8,272 bases of DNA from Eggerthellaceae bacterium (GTDB lineage: Bacteria > Actinomycetota > Coriobacteriia > Coriobacteriales > Eggerthellaceae): NCBI GenBank assembly GCA_017459485.1, contig JAFUCW010000427.1:1-8272 (forward strand). Direction: 5' to 3'. The translations under genes were made by a program, and so were the position numbers. The notes under the pieces were generated by a model that saw only the letters and a list, made by a program, of their open reading frames with translations, did no database searches and was not told where the DNA came from. Below are positions 1 through 5,303 of this stretch, piece after piece. Each line of letters opens with the position of its first letter. Within the stretch, counting starts at the first letter, position 1.

Positions 1-363
1 CTCATGCGTGACCGTGAAATTGGCAAGCACAACGTCGACTTTGCCGGTCTCTAGGTACTCGACGCGGCTCGCCGCTTCGGTCGACACGTATTCGACCTCT
101 ACACCCAGATCCTTGGCAAGGCGCTCGGCCAACTCGATGTCGTAGCCGGCGTACTCGCCATTTTCGTCTACGTAGCCGAACGGGTTCTTGTCGCTGAACA
201 CGCCGATAACAATGGTTCCGCTTTCCTTGATCTGGTCGAGCGTGCGGTAGATCGCACCGCTGTCCGATCCGCTCGTTGCACCACCCTGCGACCCGCCACA
301 GCCCACCAGGGCCACCACCGCAAGCATGCAAACCGTCAACAGCACAACTATTTTCTTGAACAT
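1..363 (-). CDS. Amino-acid ABC transporter substrate-binding lipoprotein (partial, C-terminus outside window)
   Basis: Extracytoplasmic solute receptor for a polar amino-acid ABC importer, family 3 (GlnH/PEB1 type). Only the first 121 residues are present; the frame is still open at base 1. The N-terminus has two lysines, a hydrophobic core and a lipobox L-V-G-C with the acylated Cys at residue 22, then a Gly/Ser-rich linker, so the protein should be anchored to the outer face of the membrane. The mature part shows the family pattern: IVIGVFSDKNPFGYVDENG, then YAGYDIELAERLAKDLGV, and VDVVLANFTVTHE, where relatives read ANFT-T-ER. The ATG at 363 is preceded by AAAAGGAG with 5 nt spacing. It is the last gene of the importer cluster, after the ATPase. 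The PEB1-like ANFTVT segment hints at acidic or related amino acids, but the ligand cannot be fixed from this fragment. Confidence 0.93.
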   Translation of the reverse strand, partial: MFKKIVVLLTVCMLAVVALVGCGGSQGGATSGSDSGAIYRTLDQIKESGTIVIGVFSDKNPFGYVDENGEYAGYDIELAERLAKDLGVEVEYVSTEAASRVEYLETGKVDVVLANFTVTHE

Positions 364-368
364 ACGAA

Positions 369-403
369 CTCCTTTTCGCGTGAATGAATCGCGCACCATT
401 ATA
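369..403 (-). promoter_or_regulatory. Promoter -10 and ribosome binding site for the substrate-binding protein gene
   Basis: On the minus strand a perfect TATAAT (plus-strand ATTATA at 398-403) sits 34 nt before the ATG, and AAAAGGAG (369-376) lies 5 nt before it. No good -35 hexamer is found 16 to 18 bp upstream. A short dyad CGCG-N9-CGCG (377-393) falls in the predicted leader. The gene may therefore be transcribed on its own as well as with the upstream transporter genes, which would fit the usual excess of binding protein over permease. This is read by eye only. Confidence 0.5.
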
Positions 404-460
404 TCCGAGTTTGCAGCAAGAATCGGATGGTTCTGAAGTATCGAGTTGATGGGGCTTGCC

Positions 461-490
461 TAGCGAACCCCAGCGAACCCTAACGAACGC
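461..490. repeat. Three tandem imperfect 10-bp repeats at the ATPase 3' end
   Basis: Three successive decamers, TAGCGAACCC, CAGCGAACCC and TAACGAACGC, straddle the stop codon of the ATPase gene and run into the 116-bp gap before the binding-protein gene. The first two differ at one base. The third holds the last codons of the ATPase on the complement. No function is evident; it could be a slippage product or a protein-binding site. Confidence 0.5.
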
Positions 491-1175
491 TCTCGTATTC
501 GAACGTATGCAGAAACTTGCGAGCACGTTCGGTCTTGGGATTGTCGAAGAACTCGTCGGGGGGACCTTCTTCTACGATCGCTCCACCGTCGACGAACACC
601 ATACGGTCGGCAACGGCACGAGCAAACCCCATCTCGTGCGTGACGATAATCATGGTCTTGCCCTCGCGTGCAAGGTCGAGGATGACATCGAGGACCTCGT
701 GGACCATTTCGGGATCGAGCGCAGCGGTTATCTCGTCGAGCAGCATGATCTCGGGTTTCATGGCAAGGGCGCGCGCAATCGCCACGCGCTGCTTCTGGCC
801 ACCTGACAACTGCCGTGGGTAGTCGCCGGCGCGGTCCTTGAGACCGACCCGGTCGAGCAGTTCGAGCGCTTCGGATTCCACTTCGCCTTTCGGGCGCCTA
901 AGCACCACAGTCGGAGCAAGCGTGACGTTTTCGATGACAGTCAAGTGGGGGAACAGCTCGTAGCTTTGGAACACCATGCCCAATTTCGCGCGCACCGCTG
1001 CGATGTCCTTCGACGCTCCGTCCACGACAGCGCCATCAAGCAGGATGCGCCCGCCCTGGATCTGCTCCAGCCCATTGATGCAGCGCAACACTGTGGATTT
1101 GCCGCAGCCGGAAGGACCACTGACAACAACCACCTCGCCCGGCTTGACCGCCAGGCTGATGTCGTCGAGCACCAC
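480..1175 (-). CDS. Polar amino-acid ABC transporter ATPase, N-terminus cut by an in-frame amber codon
   Basis: Cytoplasmic ATPase of the importer, GlnQ/HisP type. From the GTG at 1175 the frame gives 231 residues with all core motifs: Walker A GPSGCGKST (about 20-28), Q-loop Gln70, signature LSGGQ (123-127), Walker B IMLLDE (143-148), D-loop AALD (151-154) and switch His180. The expected start is an ATG at 1229, directly after the TAA of permease 2, and its 12 codons read MPEGELRIEHLH. Codon 13 is TAG (1191-1193), followed in frame by VFGDHVVLDD, the ordinary family sequence. A single base change (for example AAG to TAG) would explain it. The GTG restart drops the first beta strand and the A-loop aromatic residue (the Phe of VFGD) that stacks on ATP, so activity is doubtful unless amber is suppressed or the stop is an error. 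GTG was chosen because it is the first usable start after the stop; no convincing ribosome binding site precedes it. Family membership is certain; functional status is not. Confidence 0.85.
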   Translation of the reverse strand: MVLDDISLAVKPGEVVVVSGPSGCGKSTVLRCINGLEQIQGGRILLDGAVVDGASKDIAAVRAKLGMVFQSYELFPHLTVIENVTLAPTVVLRRPKGEVESEALELLDRVGLKDRAGDYPRQLSGGQKQRVAIARALAMKPEIMLLDEITAALDPEMVHEVLDVILDLAREGKTMIIVTHEMGFARAVADRMVFVDGGAIVEEGPPDEFFDNPKTERARKFLHTFEYESVR

Positions 1176-1229
1176 ATGGTCGCCGAAGACCTAGTGGAGG
1201 TGCTCTATGCGAAGCTCGCCTTCAGGCAT
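1176..1229 (-). other. Separated N-terminal segment of the ATPase gene, with premature TAG at 1191-1193
   Basis: On the minus strand ATG (1227-1229) follows the permease stop TAA without a gap, a typical translational coupling site. An AGGA lies about 14 nt upstream inside the permease gene. Twelve codons then reach TAG, and the same frame continues with V-F-G-D-H into the annotated ATPase. The homology continues on both sides of the stop in one frame, so this is a nonsense codon and not a frameshift. Ribosomes stopping here could restart at the GTG codons 1173-1175 or 1170-1172. Confidence 0.85.
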
Positions 1230-1916
1230 TTAGGACGCCCACTTCCTTTCGAGTCGCTCTCCCAGCTTGCTGATGGGCCAACAAGCAAGGAAGTATAGCA
1301 AAAAGATGGTGCCGTATATGCCGAACACCGCGTTGGGGCTGGTCATGCGATTGGCTTCGATGATCTGCTGCCCCACCTTCAAAACCTCCACCACGCCAAT
1401 CATCATGACCAGGCTTGTCGTTTTGATCATGCGCGTGACCAGGTTGATCGACATAGGGATCAGACGACGCACCGCCTGCGGTATGACCACGTGCCTATAC
1501 ATTTGCGCGCGGTCGAGACCCAGCGCCTCCGCCGCCTCGTACTGGTGCACGGGAATGCTCTCAAGCGCACCACGCACCAAATCCCCCATCTCCCCGATTC
1601 CCCAGAACGAGAACACGATGATGGCAGAAAGCTCCGCGTCGATGTTAAGGCCAAGCGCACGCGTGCCGCCAAAGAACACGATAAACAGCAGCACCAGCTG
1701 CGGCATGATGCGCACAATCTCGAGGTAGATGCGCGAAACGACACGCGCGACAGGGTTCTTCCACGTCATGAAGATGCCGAAAAGCATGCCACCCACGATG
1801 CTCGCCGCAACCGAGATGAGGCTGATGCGCACCGCCACCCACAGGCCCCCAAGGAGACGCAGCGCATTGGCGCCTTTGAACAGGACATCAAGCCCGAGCA
1901 GGCCCAAAAGATCCAT
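1230..1916 (-). CDS. Polar amino-acid ABC transporter permease, second subunit
   Basis: Inner-membrane subunit (228 residues) of the amino-acid importer, HisM/GlnP family. It has several hydrophobic segments, among them LWVAVRISLISVAASIVGGM near the N-terminus and IYGTIFLLYFLACWPISKL near the C-terminus. The cytoplasmic EAA loop that docks on the ATPase reads EAAEALGLDRAQMYRHVVIP. Two ATG codons compete: 1937 and 1916. The second was chosen because AAAGGAGG lies 7 nt before it, a near-perfect ribosome binding site that would sit inside the coding region of the longer version. The gene starts 29 bp inside the end of the first permease, and its TAA touches the natural ATG of the ATPase. The two permeases differ in sequence and probably form a heterodimer. 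Confidence 0.93.
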   Translation of the reverse strand: MDLLGLLGLDVLFKGANALRLLGGLWVAVRISLISVAASIVGGMLFGIFMTWKNPVARVVSRIYLEIVRIMPQLVLLFIVFFGGTRALGLNIDAELSAIIVFSFWGIGEMGDLVRGALESIPVHQYEAAEALGLDRAQMYRHVVIPQAVRRLIPMSINLVTRMIKTTSLVMMIGVVEVLKVGQQIIEANRMTSPNAVFGIYGTIFLLYFLACWPISKLGERLERKWAS

Positions 1917-2556
1917 AGCGCAGCCTCCTTTCGACATAGGAGCCCAGTATAGAGACAGGCAAGATCATGATCAGATAGAAGATGACTAGGAGTACCAGAC
2001 ATTCGGTGGTCTTGTAGTATAGGCCGATCAGGTCCTTCGCCACGAACATGAGGTCAAGCAGGCTGATGGCAGAAAACACGCTCGTTTCCTTCAAAAGGAA
2101 AATGACGTTTGCCACGAAGCTCTGGATGGACAGGGTGACCGCCTGCGGAAGCACCACATGGCGCATCAGCTGCCAGCGCGTCATGCCAAGAGCCTGCGCA
2201 CTTTCGAACTGAATGGGCTCGACCGCCTCCAATCCGGCACGGAAGCTTTCGGCCATGTACGCGCCGCCCAGCAGCGCCAGGCCCAGCATGCCGCAGGCCT
2301 CGGCCGAAATGGGCACGCCCAAACGCGGCAGCGCAAAATACATGAAAAACAGCTGGATCAGAAGCGGCGTGTTGCGGAACAGCTCCACGTAAGCTCCCGC
2401 TATCTGACGAAGCACCGGCACTTTGAAATGCACCACCATGGCGACAAGCAGGCCCAACACGATGGCGCCCAAGATACCTACCCACCCGATGCGCAGGGTA
2501 AGCAGCATTGCCTGCCAAAACAGGGGCAAGTACTCTGCCATTGCGTCGAAATCCAA
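1888..2556 (-). CDS. Polar amino-acid ABC transporter permease, first subunit
   Basis: First gene of the importer cluster, 222 residues, HisQ/GlnP-type membrane subunit. Visible features are an N-terminal membrane segment (about residues 12-42), the family sequence YVELFRNTPLLIQLFFMYFA, and the EAA loop ESAQALGMTRWQLMRHVVLP that contacts the ATPase. A hydrophobic stretch, CLVLLVIFYLIMILPVSILG, lies near the C-terminus. The start is read as TTG at 2556, because AGGA of GAGGAACGG lies 6 nt upstream. The in-frame ATG five codons later has no ribosome binding site. It overlaps permease 2 by 29 bp, implying coupled translation. The TTG start may keep expression moderate. Confidence 0.92.
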   Translation of the reverse strand: MDFDAMAEYLPLFWQAMLLTLRIGWVGILGAIVLGLLVAMVVHFKVPVLRQIAGAYVELFRNTPLLIQLFFMYFALPRLGVPISAEACGMLGLALLGGAYMAESFRAGLEAVEPIQFESAQALGMTRWQLMRHVVLPQAVTLSIQSFVANVIFLLKETSVFSAISLLDLMFVAKDLIGLYYKTTECLVLLVIFYLIMILPVSILGSYVERRLRYGSFGPARA

Positions 2557-2593
2557 AACCGTTCCTCGAACTCAGCGGCCAAATAGTAAGCGA

Positions 2594-2626
2594 AAGGCGA
2601 TTATACGCCTTAGTCCGCATGCGAAC
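2594..2626 (-). promoter_or_regulatory. Two adjacent dyads, one enclosing a TATAAT, ahead of the amino-acid importer genes
   Basis: In the 73-bp gap between uraA and permease 1 there is a perfect dyad AAGGCG-ATTATA-CGCCTT (2594-2611), which on the minus strand reads AAGGCG-TATAAT-CGCCTT. One base further lies GTCCGCATGCGAAC (2613-2626), a palindrome with one wobble pair. The TATAAT could be the -10 of the importer operon, about 44 nt before the TTG start, with the second dyad near the -35 position; no consensus -35 is seen. The same bases could form a weak terminator for uraA, since TTTCGCTT follows. Both readings are by eye. Confidence 0.45.
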
Positions 2627-2629
2627 GGG

Positions 2630-4003
2630 CTAAAGCGGCCAACCTTCAGACGAATTGGGCGCAGTCTTTTCCACTTTGTAGTTCTGCATGCCGGGCAAGA
2701 AGGCATTGAGGAGGATGCCCGCAAGCGAACCGACCGCCAGGCCCGTCAACGACACCGTCGTGTCCCCCACCGGGATGACGATGGCGCCTGCAGTGCTGTA
2801 GGCAATGCCGATCGCCAAGCCCAATACAACGGCGGCGATGATGACGTTTCGCCCTTGCTCGAAATCGACCTGGTTCTCGATCAGGTTGCGCACGCCCACG
2901 CCAGCGATCATTCCGTAGAGGATTATCGACACGCCTCCTACCACGGAAGAGGGCATGGAACCGATCAGCGCAGCAAACTTCGGGCAGAAGCTGAACACGA
3001 CGGCGAAGCATGCGGCCAGACGCACTACGCGCGGATCGAAGACCTTCGTGAGCGCCAGTACGCCGGTGTTTTCGCCATACGTGGTGTTGGCGGGAGCGCC
3101 GAACAGCGACGCAAGGATGGTGGCAAGGCCGTCCCCTAGGAGCGTGCGGTGCAGGCCAGGCGAGGCGATGAAGTTGCGGTTGGTAGTCGAACTGATGGCG
3201 GATATGTCTCCGATGTGCTCGATCATGGACGCAAGTGCGATCGGCATGATCGTAATGATCGCCGTGATGGCAAGGCCGGTGTCCATGCCGATGCTCGCCA
3301 ATCCGAACACCGTGCGGTCCCAGTCGATCGGCAGGCCGATCCACGCCGCAGAAGCCACGCCGGAGAAGTCGACTTCGCCAAGCAGCACAGAAGCAAAGTA
3401 CGATACGATCACGCCCATGAGGATAGGAATGATTTTGATCATCCCCTTGCCCCAGATGTTGCACACGATAATAGTGCCGATGGCGATGATGGCCACCAGC
3501 CAGTTGCTCGAGCAGTTGTTCACCGCCGAAGGAGCAAGGATCAAGCCAATCGCGATGACTATCGGACCGGTGACCACAGGCGGGAAAAAGCGCATGACGC
3601 GGTTCGCGCCGAACACCTTGAACAGCAGAGAGAGGAGCAAGTAGAGCGCGCCGGCGCAGGCAACGCCCAGGCACGCGTAGGGCAAAAGCTCCGTTTCCCC
3701 GTTCGGTGCGATGGCGAAGTAGCCTGCAAGAAAAGCGAACGACGATCCCAGAAACGCAGGAACCCTGCCTTTGGAAACAAGATGGAACAGCAAGGTGCCC
3801 AAGCCCGCGAACAACAGCGTTGCCGACACGGACAAGCCAGTAAGGATCGGGACGAGAATGGTGGCCCCGAACATGGCGAACATGTGCTGGAAACCGAAGA
3901 CGACCATCTTCGGAATGCCCAGCGTACGGGCGTCATAGACCGCATCGGGGGCGTCTTCCCCACCCATAGTAGGGACGTCGGAAAGTTGCGCTTTCGCTTC
4001 CAT
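2630..4003 (-). CDS. uraA: Uracil permease (NCS2 / nucleobase-cation symporter 2 family)
   Basis: Inner-membrane uracil importer, 457 residues, probably proton-coupled, feeding the salvage enzyme encoded divergently. The protein is highly hydrophobic with about 14 likely membrane segments, as usual for NCS2. Two substrate-site motifs are clear: SMIEHIGD (Glu262) and ANTTYGENTGVLALT (Glu311). They are 49 residues apart, like the key Glu241 and Glu290 of E. coli UraA, and the NTTYGEN form is typical of uracil rather than xanthine carriers. The start is taken as ATG at 4003, with GGAG 5 nt upstream. An in-frame TTG at 4027 would add eight residues but has no better ribosome binding site. A hydrophilic stretch of about 30 residues precedes the first membrane segment. 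Proximity and divergence to upp support uracil as substrate. Confidence 0.93.
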   Translation of the reverse strand: MEAKAQLSDVPTMGGEDAPDAVYDARTLGIPKMVVFGFQHMFAMFGATILVPILTGLSVSATLLFAGLGTLLFHLVSKGRVPAFLGSSFAFLAGYFAIAPNGETELLPYACLGVACAGALYLLLSLLFKVFGANRVMRFFPPVVTGPIVIAIGLILAPSAVNNCSSNWLVAIIAIGTIIVCNIWGKGMIKIIPILMGVIVSYFASVLLGEVDFSGVASAAWIGLPIDWDRTVFGLASIGMDTGLAITAIITIMPIALASMIEHIGDISAISSTTNRNFIASPGLHRTLLGDGLATILASLFGAPANTTYGENTGVLALTKVFDPRVVRLAACFAVVFSFCPKFAALIGSMPSSVVGGVSIILYGMIAGVGVRNLIENQVDFEQGRNVIIAAVVLGLAIGIAYSTAGAIVIPVGDTTVSLTGLAVGSLAGILLNAFLPGMQNYKVEKTAPNSSEGWPL

Positions 4004-4032
4004 CTCATCTCCGTTTCCAAACGACAAGCAGA

Positions 4033-4090
4033 CAGCCGCGCCGAAGTCCTGGAGCTGCGTTTGGGAGATGTTTTTGGACTACATCGGCTG
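4033..4090 (-). promoter_or_regulatory. Nested inverted repeats in the uraA leader
   Basis: The predicted uraA transcript leader (about 100 nt) contains an outer pair CAGCCG / CGGCTG (4033-4038 with 4085-4090) and an inner pair AGTCC / GGACT (4045-4049 with 4076-4080), separated by a 26-nt apical part. The stems are co-linear and would stack into one extended hairpin. Such a structure could be an attenuator or a binding site for a pyrimidine regulator such as PyrR, but the full PyrR consensus is not evident. Low to moderate confidence. Confidence 0.35.
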
Positions 4091-4106
4091 CATTTTCCAA
4101 CCGACG

Positions 4107-4114
4107 ATTATAAT
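4107..4114. promoter_or_regulatory. Shared bidirectional -10 element of the uraA-upp divergent promoter
   Basis: ATTATAAT is a perfect palindrome. It supplies TATAAT on the plus strand (4109-4114, 38 nt before the upp ATG) and TATAAT on the minus strand (4107-4112, about 103 nt before the uraA ATG). Neither side has a strong -35 at 16 to 18 bp. GGACAA occurs at 4115-4120 and again at 4142-4147, the latter overlapping the upp ribosome binding site AAAGGA. RNA polymerase could use only one direction at a time. Confidence 0.45.
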
Positions 4115-4152
4115 GGACAAAAGCGCATCCTCGACCAGAAAGGACAAGCAAT

Positions 4153-4782
4153 ATGTCCGAAGTACATGTCCTCGACCATCCCCTTATCTCCGACAAGCTC
4201 ACGCGCATGCGCAAAGTCGAAACCACCACGCAGGATTTCCGCCTGCTTCTCAAGGAAGTTTCCCTGCTCATGGGCTATGAAGTAACGCGCGACTTCGAAA
4301 CAAAGGACACCACGGTGACCACTCCCATCTGCGAAGGCACCTTCCCCATGCTCGCCAAGAACTTCTTCACCATCGTACCCATCCTACGCGCGGGCATCGG
4401 CATGGTCGACGGGCTACTCGAGCTCATGCCCTTCGCCCATGTGGGCCACATAGGGCTCTACCGCGACGAAGAGACACACGAGCCCGTCGAGTACTACTAC
4501 AAGATGCCCGAAAACGTGGAAAGGTCGGAAATCATCGTAGTGGACCCGATGCTTGCCACGGGCGGGTCGGCATCGGACGCACTAGGCAGCCTCAAGAAGC
4601 ACGGTTGCACCAACATCCGCCTGATGAACCTGGTGGCGGCCCCCGAAGGCATCGCCGCGGTGCAGAAAGCACACCCCGACATAGACATCTACGTTGCAGC
4701 CATCGACGAGCGCCTCAACGAAAACGCCTACATCGTGCCCGGATTGGGGGATGCCGGCGATCGGATCTTTGGCACCAAATAG
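4153..4782 (+). CDS. upp: Uracil phosphoribosyltransferase
   Basis: Cytosolic salvage enzyme joining uracil to PRPP to give UMP and pyrophosphate. At 209 residues it has the normal length. The PRPP-binding loop reads [11 protein letters not shown] (about 130-140), the family hallmark, and the C-terminal uracil-binding region ends [17 protein letters not shown], also typical. The N-terminal half shows the expected [17 protein letters not shown] segment. The ATG at 4153 is preceded by AAAGGA with about 8 nt spacing. It is transcribed away from uraA and pairs with it functionally: the permease brings in uracil and this enzyme traps it as UMP. No following gene is close, and a large hairpin that could end transcription begins 17 bp after the stop. 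Confidence 0.97.
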   Translation: MSEVHVLDHPLISDKLTRMRKVETTTQDFRLLLKEVSLLMGYEVTRDFETKDTTVTTPICEGTFPMLAKNFFTIVPILRAGIGMVDGLLELMPFAHVGHIGLYRDEETHEPVEYYYKMPENVERSEIIVVDPMLATGGSASDALGSLKKHGCTNIRLMNLVAAPEGIAAVQKAHPDIDIYVAAIDERLNENAYIVPGLGDAGDRIFGTK

Positions 4783-4799
4783 GTACCTCTCGACGCTGC

Positions 4800-4899
4800 A
4801 AACGGCTGACGCGCCCATCCTTGCCCCTTGTTTCGTCGCTTGCGTACCTTAGTACGCGGCGCGACGAAGGCGGGGCAATTATGGGCACGGCAGCCGTTT
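4800..4899. repeat. ~100-bp imperfect inverted repeat (large hairpin) after upp
   Basis: Arms of 48 bp (4800-4847 and 4852-4899) flank a 4-base centre CTTA. Matching blocks are AAACGGCTG/CAGCCGTTT, GCCCAT/ATGGGC, TTGCCCC/GGGGCAA, TTCGTCGC/GCGACGAA and GCGTAC/GTACGC. The few mismatches are gathered at internal loops. The right arm ends in GCCGTTTT, so the RNA could end upp transcription, although it is far longer than an ordinary terminator. Bases 4883-4899 of the right arm are also the beginning of the first 35-bp direct repeat. A non-autonomous palindromic element (MITE or REP-like) is the main alternative. Confidence 0.75.
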
Positions 4900-4917
4900 T
4901 CGCTGACGCTTCGACCA
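4883..4917. repeat. 35-bp direct repeat, copy 1
   Basis: This segment begins GGGCACGGCAGCCG and ends CGCTTCGACCA, and is identical over all 35 bases to 4991-5025, 108 bp downstream. It contains a small stem ACGG-CAG-CCGT followed by TTT, and the motif TCGCTGACGCT, which resembles the loops of the hairpins that follow. In copy 1 the first half doubles as the right arm of the large hairpin. Confidence 0.85.
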
Positions 4918-4925
4918 TACCCGCC

Positions 4926-5164
4926 GCGCCTTCGCTCGCGCTCGGCGCTGGACAAAAGCCTCGCGGGACCTGCGGCTCTGCGGGACCTACGGGCACGGCA
5001 GCCGTTTTCGCTGACGCTTCGACCACCTGCGCCTCCCCAATGGTCGGGGGTCAACCTGCGCAGCCCATCGCTGCGCTCGGGCTGGTGGGGCCTGGCGGGA
5101 CCTGCGGGCGCGACGGAGTCGCTTCGCTCTCCGCCTCTGCCGATCGCCCTCGCGGGACCGGCGG
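4926..5164. repeat. Array of three hairpins with a common loop, interleaved with a 13-bp motif
   Basis: Three short hairpins have different arms but similar loops. GCGCC/GGCGC (4926-4948) has loop TTCGCTCGCGCTC. CAGCCC/GGGCTG (5061-5084) has loop ATCGCTGCGCTC. CGGAG/CTCCG (5114-5133) has loop TCGCTTCGCT. Each is followed within about 11 to 18 bases by GCGGGACCTGCGG or a one-base variant, at 4963-4975, 4980-4992, 5095-5107 and 5152-5164. Arms that change while pairing is kept, with a steady loop, suggest selection on a folded nucleic acid. No credible gene runs through this stretch. It may be a clustered REP-like family or a structured RNA. Confidence 0.6.
4991..5025. repeat. 35-bp direct repeat, copy 2
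   Basis: Exact second copy of 4883-4917. Unlike copy 1 it has no partner arm to its left, so it does not form the large hairpin. It is preceded without a gap by a GCGGGACCTACGG motif that overlaps its first two bases and is followed by hairpin 2 of the array. The 108-bp spacing therefore delimits one repeat unit. Confidence 0.85.
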
Positions 5165-5256
5165 AGGGGACCGTGCCCTTTATCCGCTGATTAATCTTAG
5201 GGTTTTTGCACAATGCTGCATTTCAAAAGGCTGTTTTTGCGGGCATGGGATATGCT

Positions 5257-5296
5257 TTGACAAATGATATAGAACTACCTGCATTTAGTGAAAGGA
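5257..5296 (+). promoter_or_regulatory. Candidate promoter and ribosome binding site for the thioredoxin reductase gene
   Basis: This lies in the A+T-richer tail (about 5165-5303) of the gene-free stretch. A perfect TTGACA occurs at 5257-5262, but nothing close to TATAAT follows at 16 to 18 bp. An extended -10-like TGATATAGA at 5265-5273 is the alternative and would give a leader of about 24 nt. AAAGGA (5291-5296) stands 7 nt before the ATG at 5304 and settles the start. Which element is the promoter cannot be decided by eye. Confidence 0.35.
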
Positions 5297-5303
5297 CTCT
5301 CTT

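Noticed and set aside
451..471. Imperfect palindrome GGGG...CCCC as a terminator between ATPase and binding-protein genes.
   Set aside because: Only the outer GGGG/CCCC and a TT/AA pair with a bulge; the inner part is mismatched and no T run follows.
2..526. A 174-residue minus-strand frame over the binding-protein gene.
   Set aside because: Out of frame with the recognised lipoprotein, which has a signal peptide, lipobox and family motifs.
1176..1229. Pyrrolysine or other recoding at the TAG of the ATPase.
   Set aside because: The stop lies in an ordinary N-terminal beta strand with no known catalytic need for an unusual residue, and no recoding element is apparent; simple nonsense mutation is more likely.
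3149..4285. A 378-residue plus-strand frame opposite uraA.
   Set aside because: Very rich in Arg, Asp and His, as expected for the complement of a hydrophobic membrane-protein gene; uraA has clear NCS2 motifs.
4800..4899. Insertion sequence or its terminal inverted repeats.
   Set aside because: The arms meet at a 4-base centre, so there is no room for a transposase, and no transposase fragment or target-site duplication was found around it.
4883..5164. CRISPR array.
   Set aside because: Only two exact 35-bp repeats, separated by 73 bp that contain further repeated motifs and not unique spacers of uniform length; no cas genes are in the window.
4605..5267. Long stop-free frames on both strands through the repeat region (220 residues plus, 161 residues minus, others), with internally repeated peptides such as GTAAVFADAST and VSENGCRA.
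   Set aside because: The peptide repeats are only the 35-bp DNA repeat translated. The frames overlap upp, lack good ribosome binding sites, show Arg/Gly/Pro-rich composition on both strands, and match no family I recognise.
5216..5298. Similar segments CTGCATTT...AAAGG at 5216-5230 and 5279-5295 before the reductase gene, as a duplicated translation start.
   Set aside because: The upstream copy has no start codon at a proper distance and the similarity is short; it could easily arise by chance in A+T-rich DNA.
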